Positions 22,318-34,297 of a stretch of 64,000 nucleotides of DNA are shown here, one piece after another. The position numbers and the translations under genes are program-made. How positions within the stretch are numbered: the stretch's first letter is position 1; each line of letters begins with the position of its first letter. Location: NCBI RefSeq assembly GCF_001949145.1, contig NW_019091476.1:692828-756827 (forward strand), read 5' to 3'. Origin of the DNA: Acanthaster planci. Its lineage: Eukaryota > Echinodermata > Asteroidea > Valvatida > Acanthasteridae. The notes under the pieces were generated by a model that worked only from the letters and a program-made list of their open reading frames with translations, was not told the DNA's origin and ran no database searches.

Positions 22318-23704
22318 CCCGAGGTTTGAAGGAGCGCGCACGGTTCAAGGCCTTGATACATGATAGATAGCAATAATTCAATTAAGCGACTTTTAAAAAC
22401 TGCAGGATACAGTGATGCAGCTTGACTTTCACAAGAAAGTCATATTCACAACTCATATCTGAGGTAATGTGTACGTACGCAGAGCAATGAATATGCTTTA
22501 AATAAACAATCTGGGGAATATTATACAGATAAAAAGAGGCGACATAGGCCGACAGGGTAAATTTCACTGAAACTCGAAGATTAAAGTTTCAATCACGCCT
22601 TCAAAATATTGCCCCACACTATTGTGAAAACACGGACAATTTACAAAAGCTTCTTTTTATCATGTTCTCCTAATCAGTAATGGAAAACTATTGATTGCAT
22701 TGTCCTATTCTGGGGTGTAGAATGAACCTTTTTGTCCTGTAAATGAATTGTTCTGTGGGGGACTTTCAGTAAACCTCACTACATGCGTGGTTAACGTTTT
22801 TTAGGAAGTTGTTCACTTGCACCCCGAGTGACCCCACCCCCATCCACAGTTCTGACTTTAAGTAAAACCAGAATCAGTACTACAGAAGAGAAAATTTCAT
22901 ATTTGAATGTCATGCATGCTTTTTAAATTCCCTTTTTAAATCCATTTCACACGATTTGTTCTTCTGTGAAATTGTAATAAGTAAAAAAAGAACGCCATTC
23001 ACACTGTGGGGACGTACGAATTGAAACTATGTTACGCGAAAAGTGGCGACTAATGTGTCTATTCTTTTACTTATCAAAAATCATGAAAAAAGCTAACACG
23101 GAACAGACACACAGTCAAAACTTCGTATTATTTCATTTAACTTTTTCTGTGTTCACTGTTTAATATATTTTTATTCCAGACATTTTAAAACCAATAATCG
23201 ACCCTCCTCCCGAAAAAAAAAATGAAATTATAAAATTAAAAAACACAAAATGTGTTCATCTACCACCACAAATCAAACACTGGCTATTTCAGGTTTTGAC
23301 GTGTCGTCAACACGTTTTCTTCTGTACTGTATACTTTCACACTGCATATACATGTACATGTGAAGCTCTCACAGTACCGGATCCTCCCGAAGTACATTTA
23401 TATTTAAATAACCGGTAAAATTCTGTAGAGTTAGAAGTCGCATTATTTCATAAACCTTGTGATTTCTATACATGATCATCAATAAATATTTACATGTATT
23501 ACGAAATTTACCAGCTGTTAAACACATAGCCTGGTATATGTAAGGAGTTGAAAAAATGAGGACGGAATACAACAGATGGGCATGTGTGAATTACATTTCT
23601 TTATTAGAACAAGGGGAAGACTCGAATTCAGTTTTAAAAGACAGCTGAATAAATCTGATAATGCATGTCTGTTGTGCTCCTCCATCATCAGCGGTCTGCC
23701 CATA
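22318..23704. other. No supported gene
   Basis: AT-rich DNA with scattered homopolymers. No coding or repeat family recognised. Confidence 0.5.
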
Positions 23705-23901
23705 AAAGGGCAGATCCAGACGGGAGGGGGGCACGAGGTCATGCTACTCCAAAACGGAGCCTTTTTGGTGGGGGGGGAATGAAAGGTCATTTTGGGATCC
23801 ATTTTACTTCCCTTCCTTACCCTTAACATTTTCACACCCCCCCCCGGAAAAACCAAAATACAAACTGGACTCCCAAAACTTTGGTCCTCGATCCGCTCCT
23901 T
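23705..23901. mobile_element. polyG TIR element (GGATCY family), copy 2
   Basis: The left end aaagggcagatccagac is followed by G runs. The right end gatccgctcctt is an approximate inverted copy. Interior G and C runs form further complementary tracts. Confidence 0.45.
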
Positions 23902-25787
23902 GCTCCTGTACAGCTCCCAAAGCTGTAAAATGAACCATAAAGTAGCTTCCTTTTTGGTATCGGTCAAAAGTATCCACGACCAACTTAAACCTGAAAAAGC
24001 TTTACAAAATGCACAGCAAGGTTAAGTCGTTATTTGCATCAAGCACAAAGACAAAAAGCTCAAAATTTCATAATTAATGGCATTTCAATCCAATATTTAT
24101 TCGAAAATAATGACAATTTTTAGACGGAATGGAAACGAAACGATTGAGCAAACAGCAACCAGAAATTTAAAATGAAACAAGATTACTTATTTCTGACACC
24201 GTTATTTCTGAAAGAAAAAAAAACTGGCAAGACGATGGGATAGGCATTGGGATAGACATACTCTAAACGAATAGAAAATTCACCTTTTACACACACACTT
24301 CTGAAGCTCCAGTCAATAACTAGTTCTAGACATACATTATAAGCAACAATGATCCAATATTAAATGCAGCCTGATTGACAATGCCTTGGTACAACTTCAA
24401 CGATCAAATCAAACGGCATTAATTTTGGACCCATTGCTATCACTTAAGACGACTATTGGCTTTTAAACCTTGCAATCAAATTGCAGTCAGCAAACACAAG
24501 CCGAAAGATAAATCTGATATGGCACCATTAACATCTGCAGCAGAATCTCATTTTCGTCAATACTATTATACAACCTTGAGAAGAAATTCTGAAAGATACA
24601 TTATTGCAAATCGAAACCAAGACATACCTACAAGCAAGGACAGTACTTAATTCACACAGTACATGCAAGTCACAAAGCATTCGATGGAGAGGTTTTCAAG
24701 GTGTGTAATCAATGATCTTCATCACGAACAAGATGATCATCTGGCCATTTGAAGTACTGGGCCCAATTTCTGATGATCCTGAGCAGTCGAACTTTACATG
24801 AACTGTACATCGAGTAAAAGGAAAAAGCTTTCTCTAAGTTGGGCAGAACTGTTAAAACGATACTACAGAAAAGATGGCGTTGAGCAAAACAGCCCAAGCA
24901 TTGAGCCATTTCATCCTGCTACTTAAACAGAAAATGAAGCTGGGAAATTTGATTCTCTCAAACGAACGAGTCAGAATTTGGACTCTGTATTGTCAACTCA
25001 AGACTAATTCAATCATCTTCTACAACCAGCACAGATATCCTGAGTTAACATCGATTTGAAAAAAAGGATTGTCAAACATTCATATGCAAACATTCAAACA
25101 AAACTCTTTCTACTGAGTCCAATATGACACCTTGAAATACATTCATGCATGATTAAATCATAACCCCACCAAAAGTAACAGAAGTACAGGACTTACGTTT
25201 GCTGGAGCATCCTGACACTAAAGCTGCACAAGAATTGTTCCAAAGAAACTTCAACCTTTACATAATCATGACCCTACATGAACATGGAGACCCTCCCAAT
25301 GTCACTGGCTCCACAGCACCAAGAGGTTGTATTTCCGGTACCTACATGTACTTTGTGTACCTTACAGTCTGACCAATGATTTAGAATCCAAACATTGTTT
25401 GGCAGTGCCAAGGTACTTGTATTTTAGGAGTACTCGCCCCATGTATCGCCGATGATCTTTTTCTGGTGCCATGAACTGCTGATTAACCCAACTCAGAAGA
25501 TCAAGCACAAAACACATGATGGCTCCTACATGTACATGTACCTTCAGTAATTTCAGGATTTAGGGGTGGGGGCATGGAAGCAATACATGATTAAGGCCAG
25601 CTACAGGTACATGCAGGTACCTGCACAGTGTGCTGTTTCATCAGCACTGCAGTTGAGACCTCTTACACACCATCACAGTATTGTACAACACTCACACAAG
25701 ACCTCCAGTCTGAATTCAAGTCACAAGCTGCCCAAATGAACTGCAACAGCATTCCTGTGTCATTTTGGGGGGCTTGTTACCAGTGAA
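23902..25787. other. No supported gene
   Basis: No coding similarity seen. The first TACATGTAC-type palindromes of the window cluster appear near 25320 and 25530. Confidence 0.5.
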
Positions 25788-25835
25788 AAGTCTTGTTGCA
25801 AGTCTTGTGGCAGGTCTTGCGGCAGGTCTTATGAT
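25788..25835. repeat. 12-bp tandem repeat, four units
   Basis: Units aagtcttgttgc, aagtcttgtggc, aggtcttgcggc and aggtcttatgat run head to tail. Confidence 0.75.
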
Positions 25836-26023
25836 GGTCTCAACAACACTGCTGTTCATGAGATAGTCTTAACAAAGATTTTCCATGTAACCATGCCCCC
25901 CCCCTCATCTGTACATGTACCACCCTTTTTCGTCTTTACCACTTGTTTTCTCTTAAAGAACTTCTGACAACATTTTAACAGGTGTTACAAAAAACAGTCA
26001 ACGATTATGCCATTAATACCATC

Positions 26024-26241
26024 CAAGGGTGGATCCAGTACCCATTTTCTTGGGGGGGGGTTGGAACTTCTTTTTGGACTTCCAGGGCCTTTCTATGGGG
26101 TTGGGTTACATGTTAGTGTTTTTTACACAATTCTAGAAGGGAAGGCCAAACGTAGAGCCTTTCATATTTTGTTTTATGTTTGTGGTTCTTTTTGAAGGTG
26201 AGCCACAGCCACCATTGGCCCCCCTCCCAGATCCACCTTTG
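26024..26241. mobile_element. polyG TIR element (GGATCY family), copy 3
   Basis: The left end caagggtggatccag and right end (reverse complement caaaggtggatctgg) match at 12 of 15 positions. An internal G run near the left and C run near the right add to the foldback. About 218 bp, no ORF. Confidence 0.6.
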
Positions 26242-26296
26242 ATACTCTCCTATTTCTTCTATGACCACTCATTTTGACTAAGATTAATGTCACTGG

Positions 26297-26557
26297 CCGA
26301 AGGGTGGAGGCAAATGGGGCCATCGATATCCCTCTAGGTCAATTGTTTCATTTTTTAACTTAATATAGATGACTTTTGGAATCAATTCATTCACCTTCCT
26401 GGTGCAAATACATGAACATGTACGTGTAAAAGTCACCCAATGTAACCTCACACCCAAGAAAGCCTGTATAGAGATCCTGAATTTGGGGGCCGTGTTCAAA
26501 ACTTTTGGCTCCCCTACCCTTTTTAAAATTCAAATTTGGTTCTGGATCCTCCCTTGG
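26297..26557. mobile_element. polyG TIR element (GGATCY family), copy 4
   Basis: The left end ccgaagggtggaggca and right end (reverse complement ccaagggaggatcca) are weak inverted copies, and the interior carries 'aatgtaacctcaca', which recurs inverted near 63150. It lies 55 bp from copy 3. Confidence 0.4.
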
Positions 26558-27060
26558 TTTATGTACAGTCAAGACATACTAACACATGTAGAAGAACTGA
26601 CCTAAACAGAACTTGCTACAACATCACTAATTTGTCAGCTGCAGATCTAAAATGAGTTTGAATTTAGAGTCACAATTTGTGACAATAATTGAACTTGTCA
26701 CAATTTGAGATAGTATAATACTCCGTATGTGTCTACGTGTACATACACTATACACTTGTCATATAAACATCTTTGTTGTCTGAATTTTAGTTCAAACTGA
26801 CTGTTTTTAGACCAGTGAGTCTTTTTATACACTACAGCAATCTCTTTTTACCATTAACATGTAAACCACAGTGGAAACGTGATCTTTCATTGTCAGCACT
26901 TGCTTAAATTCCTTGCATGAACATACACGTACAGCCAGCATTATTGCATGCCAGTAGCCTTCTGCATTTGCAGTATTTTGAGATGGTGGAATAAAACAGA
27001 AACGAGGTTTGTATCCCAGCTCAAATCATGAAGATTAGTGGCCCCCCTAAATTCAAGCTA
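26558..27060. other. No supported gene
   Basis: Non-coding, no recognised repeat. Confidence 0.5.
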
Positions 27061-27280
27061 CACTACTTAAAAAAGTTAAGGAGCACTTTTTTGTGTGTAT
27101 ACTTTTTTTGATTTACGGAAAATGTGCATTTGATGTTTTGAAACATTTTTTTAAATTTTTCATTCCAATCAGAGCACCATATAGACAAACAAAACATGAA
27201 AGAACCAGACCCCACTCATTGCTTGGAAAAAAAATACAAGTTAAGAAAAAAGTGGTCCTTAACTTTTTTTTAGTAATGTA
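27059..27280. mobile_element. Mariner-type MITE
   Basis: The element at 27061-27278 (218 bp) starts cactacttaaaaaagttaag and ends with its imperfect inverse (reverse complement cattactaaaaaaaagttaag). It is flanked by TA on each side, as expected for Tc1/mariner insertion. It encodes no transposase. Confidence 0.75.
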
Positions 27281-28450
27281 TTTATTCTAACAAAGATTCA
27301 TTGAAGATAGTATCAGAAAGATATTCTAAATTGACATGGCACACAAAAACAAGCCACAAGGTAAACGAATTTCACATTATTTTACCAGGCATGCCAGGAG
27401 AGTAGTGTACATGTATGTGCTTAGCATGAATAAGATGCATTCTCCTTTCAACAAAGGGCCAATGTCTTAAACCCTGGCTTCACGTACGAGTACAGCAACA
27501 AAATACAATTTACTACTTGTAATAAATTGTAATATCCCATGCTCTAGTCAGCTTGAGTATGGTGCTCCTAGTACTTTTTCGCATACAGTACTTCAGCTAA
27601 CAAAAAGTGTGTAGTATTTTGTAGTACCATCTCATGTTTTGTTTTGCTATTCTCAAAGGTAGTGTGGTTCCTTTTGGGGGCTTTGCCAATTATGAAATTT
27701 GTAAGCAAAACAGTGCTCTCATTCGGGGAGAAAACCCCAACATTGCATCAGTTTGTGCACAAAGAAATGGCTGCAGTATTTGGTGCTCTTTTGTCAATGT
27801 TTGGCTTTTGTGCTGAATAGGTACATGGCAAAAACCCAATCATCAACCTTTTTTCAGAAACATTTTTCATAAGCAACATTATGAAATAAGCAGTGTCTTC
27901 AATCACTGATATCACAACAGTGCCCTCTGTTGTCTGGAAAAATAGGGATAATTTTTTATGTGTCTGTTTAAGCAAGTGCACTTTCCAATAGAGGTTAGGC
28001 ACAGCAGCTATCTTCCCAGTCAGTGCTTTTGTTATGGGGGGTGTGCACAAAAGGCCTACACATCTGTATCCCCATGGAAAAAGAACACTGACCAGGAAGA
28101 CGGCTACCGTGCATATCCCATACGCAACTGACCATGGAACTATTGACCCCCAAAGATATCAAACTGTTCTCATACAATGAAGAGTAGAAAGTTGCACAAA
28201 ACGATATCAAGTCTAAAACATATTCATCCCCTGGACACTTTAAGCACACTTGAATAACTGGCCCTGAATATAAAACTCCTCATTTACATTTAATGTACAC
28301 TCACTCTTAAAATATTCATTAATTATATATCATAAACAGCGGCAATTCATGAACTGTATTCCAAAGGCACAATATAAAAAAAAACAACAACCAGACCCAT
28401 TGTGTCCACTAAGTCATGTGACCTATAGTGGGCATCCAACATCAACAAAC
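27281..28450. other. No supported gene
   Basis: No domain recognised. Short minus frames at 27748-28249 have no family resemblance or consistent splice context. Confidence 0.45.
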
Positions 28451-28600
28451 ATGACACCCTCTTATAGCAGAGTGTGTCTACCAAAAATAAAGCCGATTTT
28501 CATTAGTAAACCAGTAGTTTGATTACTGTGCCGGTACCAACTGACAACTTTATTTTTGGTAAATGACACTTATGGCACACTTTGCTATGGGAAGACACCA
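28451..28600. repeat. Inverted-repeat miniature element
   Basis: The arm at 28453-28491 (gacaccctcttatagcagag...accaaaaataaag) pairs imperfectly with 28546-28600 (ctttatttttggt...ctatgggaagacacca). The loop is about 54 bp. Confidence 0.7.
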
Positions 28601-28733
28601 TGTTTGTACACGTACTATAGCTGTTTGATGCCTCTTTGTGGGGGGGGGAGGATGGAAGGGGTTTGCCCGTGATGTGCGTACAACGGCCTGTGTGCCCATA
28701 AGGGGATGTTCATGAGGAACTGTTTCATTTAAA

Positions 28734-29541
28734 NNNNNNNNNNNNNNNNNNNNNNNNNNNNNNNNNNNNNNNNNNNNNNNNNNNNNNNNNNNNNNNNNNN
28801 NNNNNNNNNNNNNNNNNNNNNNNNNNNNNNNNNNNNNNNNNNNNNNNNNNNNNNNNNNNNNNNNNNNNNNNNNNNNNNNNNNNNNNNNNNNNNNNNNNNN
28901 NNNNNNNNNNNNNNNNNNNNNNNNNNNNNNNNNNNNNNNNNNNNNNNNNNNNNNNNNNNNNNNNNNNNNNNNNNNNNNNNNNNNNNNNNNNNNNNNNNNN
29001 NNNNNNNNNNNNNNNNNNNNNNNNNNNNNNNNNNNNNNNNNNNNNNNNNNNNNNNNNNNNNNNNNNNNNNNNNNNNNNNNNNNNNNNNNNNNNNNNNNNN
29101 NNNNNNNNNNNNNNNNNNNNNNNNNNNNNNNNNNNNNNNNNNNNNNNNNNNNNNNNNNNNNNNNNNNNNNNNNNNNNNNNNNNNNNNNNNNNNNNNNNNN
29201 NNNNNNNNNNNNNNNNNNNNNNNNNNNNNNNNNNNNNNNNNNNNNNNNNNNNNNNNNNNNNNNNNNNNNNNNNNNNNNNNNNNNNNNNNNNNNNNNNNNN
29301 NNNNNNNNNNNNNNNNNNNNNNNNNNNNNNNNNNNNNNNNNNNNNNNNNNNNNNNNNNNNNNNNNNNNNNNNNNNNNNNNNNNNNNNNNNNNNNNNNNNN
29401 NNNNNNNNNNNNNNNNNNNNNNNNNNNNNNNNNNNNNNNNNNNNNNNNNNNNNNNNNNNNNNNNNNNNNNNNNNNNNNNNNNNNNNNNNNNNNNNNNNNN
29501 NNNNNNNNNNNNNNNNNNNNNNNNNNNNNNNNNNNNNNNNN
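28734..29541. other. Assembly gap (808 N)
   Basis: A run of N. It removes the 5' part of the piggyBac transposase that is already open at the gap edge. Confidence 0.99.
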
Positions 29542-29542
29542 G

Positions 29543-30995
29543 GTCTATCGGTGGGAGAAGAAACCTTTCATTGCTCCGGATGCAACATTTACAGGGCCAG
29601 CAGATGATGTTCCTCCTTCAATGGAGTTGGATACACCATTTGGGTATTTCCAACGCTTTATCACTGATGACATGTTGGACGATGTCGTGGAATACTCGAA
29701 CCAATACAGTGCTCAGAAGAGTGGACATGTCGCAAATCTATCACGGAAAGAGCTAGAGCAAGTGATTGGAATGTTCTACCGTATGAGCCTCCTTCAGATG
29801 GCTGGAGTTCGAGCTTACTGGGAGAACGAGACCAATCATGAACCAGTCAGTGGTGTCATGAGTCGAAATCGATTCCAGTACTTGCTGACTGTACTTCACT
29901 TTGTCGATAATTTGGCAATGACCGATGAAGACAAGAAGGCTGACAAGCTATGGAAAATCCGTCCATGGCTAAATATGATGCGAGAAAACTGCTTGAAAGT
30001 AGTAGCGCACGAGCACAACTCCATCGACGAGATGATGGTACAATACAAAGGCAAGACGGCCAGCATCAGGCAGTATGTTGCAAACAAGCCTCATCCCTGG
30101 GGATTCAAGATCTGGGTGAGAGCTGGAACCGATGGCTTGGTTCACGACTTTGACGTATATCAAGGGGGTGATGGCAAACGCTCAGAACTTGGTCGAGGTG
30201 CTGATGTTGTTTTGAAACAACTACAAGATATTCGCGGACAACCTATTCACTGGTGTTCCCCTCCTTGTAAAAATCAAGGAACTGGGAATGCACTATGTTG
30301 GCACAGTTTGCAAGAATAGAATCTCTGGCTGCAGGCATGAAGATGAAAAGAAGCTGCGCAAGGAGGGAAAGGGAGCATATGACCATTGCGTTGAAGACAG
30401 CCACAACATCATAGCAGTAAGGTGGCTTGACAACAAAGCTGTAACTCTCCTGTCGACGTACACAGGTATTGAGCCGACTGACACCGTTCGGCGATGGGAC
30501 TCTGCCGTAAAAGACCACCGGGAAGTTGAACGCCCAGCCATCATCAAGGCGTATAATAAATTCATGGGCGGCATTGACTTGATGGACAGCTACCTGTTTT
30601 GGCACACCCTCATGATGGCCATCGTGAATGCGTGGTTGGTGTACCGCTGTGAGTACAAACTACTTCAACTGCAAGAGAGGTCAATGATGAAGCGCCAGGT
30701 GTTTCAGTCTCATGTTGCCTCTGCGCTAGTGGGGAGGATGGTTGCCAGACCTCGTGGAAGACCATCACTAGAAGATGTCCGTGATGTCATCGTGAAACCT
30801 CAGCCCGGAAAAGTGCGCAAGGGACCCGTGGATGATGTCAGGAAAGATGCATATGCCCACTGGCCAGTGAAAGTGCAGAAGCGGGGCAGATGTAAACTTT
30901 GCGCAGTGAACAATACTAACACCTTGTGTGAAAAATGCAACGTGAGACTCTGCTTTGTTGAGGAACGTAACTGCTTCAAGTCTTACTATGTGTAG
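29543..30995 (+). pseudogene. piggyBac transposase, 5'-truncated by the gap and frameshifted
   Basis: The first frame is open from the gap to about 30236 and shows the DDE_Tnp_1_7 pattern: ANKPHPWGFKIWVRAG after the first catalytic Asp region (SIDEMMVQYKG). The second frame starts at the next Asp motif (DNLFTGVPLL, from 30237) and runs to the stop at 30995, with the last two acids in GGIDLMDSY and a C-terminal Cys-rich finger (CKLCAV...CEKCNVRLCF). A small deletion just before DNLFT causes the frame change, and the conserved block between LMDSY and VNAWLVYR is about 20 residues too short. No TTAA-flanked terminal repeat was seen downstream. The copy is very likely inactive. Confidence 0.88.
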
Positions 30996-31904
30996 TGCCT
31001 GTTACTGGTATTCATATCAGTGATCCAGCAGTGTAAAGCCAAGATGGTTTAGGATAAAAATTTACATGTTCGGGTATTGATACTTTGGGGTCGGGGGTCA
31101 CTTCAACAAACAAAAGTTTAGAGAACATTGAAAATGCTGTCGATAAATTGTTCATTGGTTTATCCTAAGGGGAAATTGTCATTCATTAGGTTGTTTTCAA
31201 ATTTCTACTTTGATTTTTCCCAGGAAAATTACACCCAAATTTTGACCACTGAAAAAAAATACATGTATAGGCGGGGAGGGGGGTGCACACGACTCCCCCC
31301 CCAGATTTGACCAAGAAGTTGACTATGTACCATTAATTAACAAAATGGATAAAGATTCCTAAATATTTACTTGTACATGTACCTGATTGCGGTATGTATT
31401 GTGATCCATATCCACTCAGTTGCAAATAATAAGGTATATGTATGACCCAATGTTATTGTATGTGTCACATTCCGAAAAACACCCTGGGGAGACGAAATGT
31501 TTGAAAATAAAACTTGAATGTGGTAGAGCATCTCCAACAAAGCTGTTTCTGCTAAAAACAGATGTTTATGTCATTTACAAGAAGCCTTGGGGTCCTCAGG
31601 GTTAAAGCAACAATCTCCAGCATTTCCTTTATCTACAAGGATTACTGAAGCACCCGTTCTATTTTCAGTGTGTTCATTAGCCCTTTTAGTTGTTTCGTGG
31701 AGATTCTAGAAAAGGATTCCCATTTCGGCTTCTCGATCCTGCCGTAAAATCCGCTTATAATGCACACGCTGTGCTGTGATCTCCTCATATTAACACCCCT
31801 GAAATCCATGGATAACAATGATTTATTTGTAAAATTCCAACCTTCAACATTGAGTTTTTTCCAGAAATGCATGTGTAGAGGCCTCACCTTCAGACTGCAG
31901 TCAC
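30996..31904. other. No supported gene
   Basis: Non-coding. It includes G-rich/C-rich complementary tracts around 31270-31305. Confidence 0.5.
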
Positions 31905-31974
31905 TTAACCCTAACAGCCCTGAATCCTCCAATTTTAATATGATTTTGCACACATCCTAGGGAGTTAGGGTTAA
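31905..31974. repeat. TTAACCCTAA foldback, copy 1 (70 bp)
   Basis: It begins ttaaccctaac and ends gttagggttaa. The ends are inverted copies with TTAA at both outer edges, and the interior is unrelated to that of copy 2. Confidence 0.65.
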
Positions 31975-33637
31975 AGTATATTCTTCCCTTCAACATGACT
32001 GTCTTTCACACCATTATAAAAAACTGGTGATGTGTCCCATTCAAATTTTGTCCACTGAATTTGGTATGCATATAGTCAAAAATTCTTTGCGTTCGATCAA
32101 AACTTACAGCGTGTGGAGATACAAGTACGCACAACCAACCGATGCCACAGAAACCCGGGCAACAAAGTTGGAACATCACAGTCAAAAGGAATTGCAGGTG
32201 AACAAACTGAAACAAACTATTTATCCTAAAGACAATTTTCATCACGAAAATTCCATTTTAAAAATGAAAGTCCCATATAAGAAATATATTACACTACGGG
32301 TTTAAACACTTGGAGTCACACTTGAAATAATCAATAAAAAATTGCCAGCTGTTCGTCGTTTCGAAGACTCATTACGGTCCGTCTTCACACAGCTAAGAAA
32401 CTTGATGTGCACACCATCGCCGCAAAGAGCTGAATGAGAAGAGTTTCAACAAAGGGGGCGCTTGTCACACAACACCCTTTCATCCCCCCGATGCCTACTA
32501 TACATACATGTACATGTAGGTCACATGACTTGTGGGCACAATCGGTCTATTAAGATATCACTTGCCGGTATAACAAAGTTATACAAAATATGATTGCATG
32601 TAAACTTAACTTCATCTCTCCCAGATCAAGTATGTACACGTAACATGCATATTCAGATACCAGTAAATTAGGCTTCAGAGCAAGGCCTGGAGGCCCATCA
32701 CAAACCTTCCAGTCACAAGTCACCTCACAAGCTATTCAAATGAGTTTGGAAAATAGCACTCCTTTACGAAAATTCACCCTGTGACTAGTGACTCATCTCA
32801 TGAAAAGACTTACATGTGTGACTGGACTTGTGAACTGACTTTTGAAACGTTCAACTAGAAAATTTGTTTTTTTTTGAGGTATTCGGGGGGTTAAGGTTAT
32901 ATACATTATGTCGGTCACAGAAAAATTTCAGTTGAAAAGTGTGTTCAAATGCAATAAAAACAAGAGAGTACACTGTGTATATAAAGTGAACATTTCAGCA
33001 CACACAAAGTGTCTCTTCCTGGGCCATCACTGTAGTTGGAAATAACACATGTAAATATGGGAGCCACTGGCTAGGGTCTGCAACTTCTTTCCATAGATTT
33101 GTGCGCTACTCCCAGCACATGACTCACTGATTGCAACTATCACACATAGAGTTTTTGTTTTTTAAGAATCTTCAGATGTGACCACTATGAGCCAACAGTT
33201 CATGCAAGGTATCCACAGCAAACAGCTGTGACAAGAAATCCCACGTCTTACACACTGTACATGTTACATGTACCTACATGTATGAGTGTGTTTGATATGA
33301 TCTGTCTTCAAAAACAGACAGTGTTGTAAAGCAGGATGACACATTCAACAACATACAAGTAAAATCACATTCCCGTCCCCTAAACCCCATCCAATTCTCA
33401 GATCACATCCAGGGACTTGCTACAATCCAAGTTACATATAAATCACATGTGCAAAAACAGGATGCAACTCTTGGATTGTTATGAACTATAAATCATAGAT
33501 GTGAATTCTGGTGAGGGACATGAATTTTAAGAAGTAGGTTGTGATCTACAAGCCAAGTTGTTCAACTGCATCCTGCTCCAAACCACGTCTATACCACATA
33601 CAAAGATCATGTTATTCCTTTCAACGGCACGGGCTTA
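31975..33637. other. No supported gene
   Basis: No coding similarity. Scattered TACATGTAC palindromes (32505, 33260). Confidence 0.5.
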
Positions 33638-34297
33638 TCAGATGCATGTCGTTGTACCATTTAAAAGAGGATACGGGGTGACCTCGTTGACATGTTGACT
33701 GGCCCACTTGGTGGTTCCTCCATGCAGCAGATGACAGATGTGGGGACAGACTTTGCACTCCGGGTGATACCTGCACAGTGTCTGAGCAAACTTGGTCGCC
33801 GAGTCCAGCTTGACTCGTTCCAGGTGGCGCAGCAGGGGCTCCACCCTGCAGTCCAGTTTGTCCAAGGCTCTGAGAATGTCGCTCAGAGTCTCGGCGCACT
33901 GCTGGCTGTCGGACTTCACGAAGGCATCCCTGCAGCGGTCGCTGAAGCCAAAGAAACTGGAGATGCAGTGTCGCAGATCGTCGCCGTGGGCCAAGATTTG
34001 GTCCAGGTCTCTCCGGAGCTGGATGCTTTCTTCAATCAGCTTCAGAGTTCCAGTGCACATTTCATCTTCCTCAGCAAATCCTGCATTTTTGAGAAGTTGG
34101 CAGACAACCAACTCAAGGTTAAGATCCCTCAGATACCCCAAAAACCCAGTAGCCAAGCTTCTGCAACTGATATTGTCTTCTTTGAGACAAATACTACATT
34201 TTGACATGTCCCAATGTATGGTACACTTGCCCAAATGAGACATGCCATCCATAAACCTCAGTGTGCACTGCTTTAGAAAGCAAAGCCTGTTACTCAC
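33638..34297 (-). CDS. Unrecognised Cys-containing helical protein or terminal exon
   Basis: A minus-strand frame of about 219 codons ends at a TGA (33638-33640). The N-terminal part carries WDMSKCSIC and ISC; the middle is charged and predicted helical by composition (LIEESIQLRRDLDQILAHGD, then LRALDKLDCRVEPLLRHLER); the C-terminal part has CRYHPECKVCPHICHLLHGG, a possible metal-binding cluster. The frame opens without an ATG (first codon GTG); inner ATGs are in FMDGMSHLG. It could be a single-exon gene or the 3' exon of the EGF-receptor gene. The latter needs a weak phase-1 acceptor (gtttag|TG) at 34298, so I leave it separate. I do not know the family. Confidence 0.5.
   Translation of the reverse strand: MSNRLCFLKQCTLRFMDGMSHLGKCTIHWDMSKCSICLKEDNISCRSLATGFLGYLRDLNLELVVCQLLKNAGFAEEDEMCTGTLKLIEESIQLRRDLDQILAHGDDLRHCISSFFGFSDRCRDAFVKSDSQQCAETLSDILRALDKLDCRVEPLLRHLERVKLDSATKFAQTLCRYHPECKVCPHICHLLHGGTTKWASQHVNEVTPYPLLNGTTTCI

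Noticed and set aside
30243-30605. 120-codon minus-strand ORF
   Set aside because: Antisense shadow of the piggyBac transposase.
33692-34238. Plus-strand ORFs of 148-170 codons
   Set aside because: Shadows of the minus-strand 33.6-kb frame, which has the more protein-like composition and Cys clusters.
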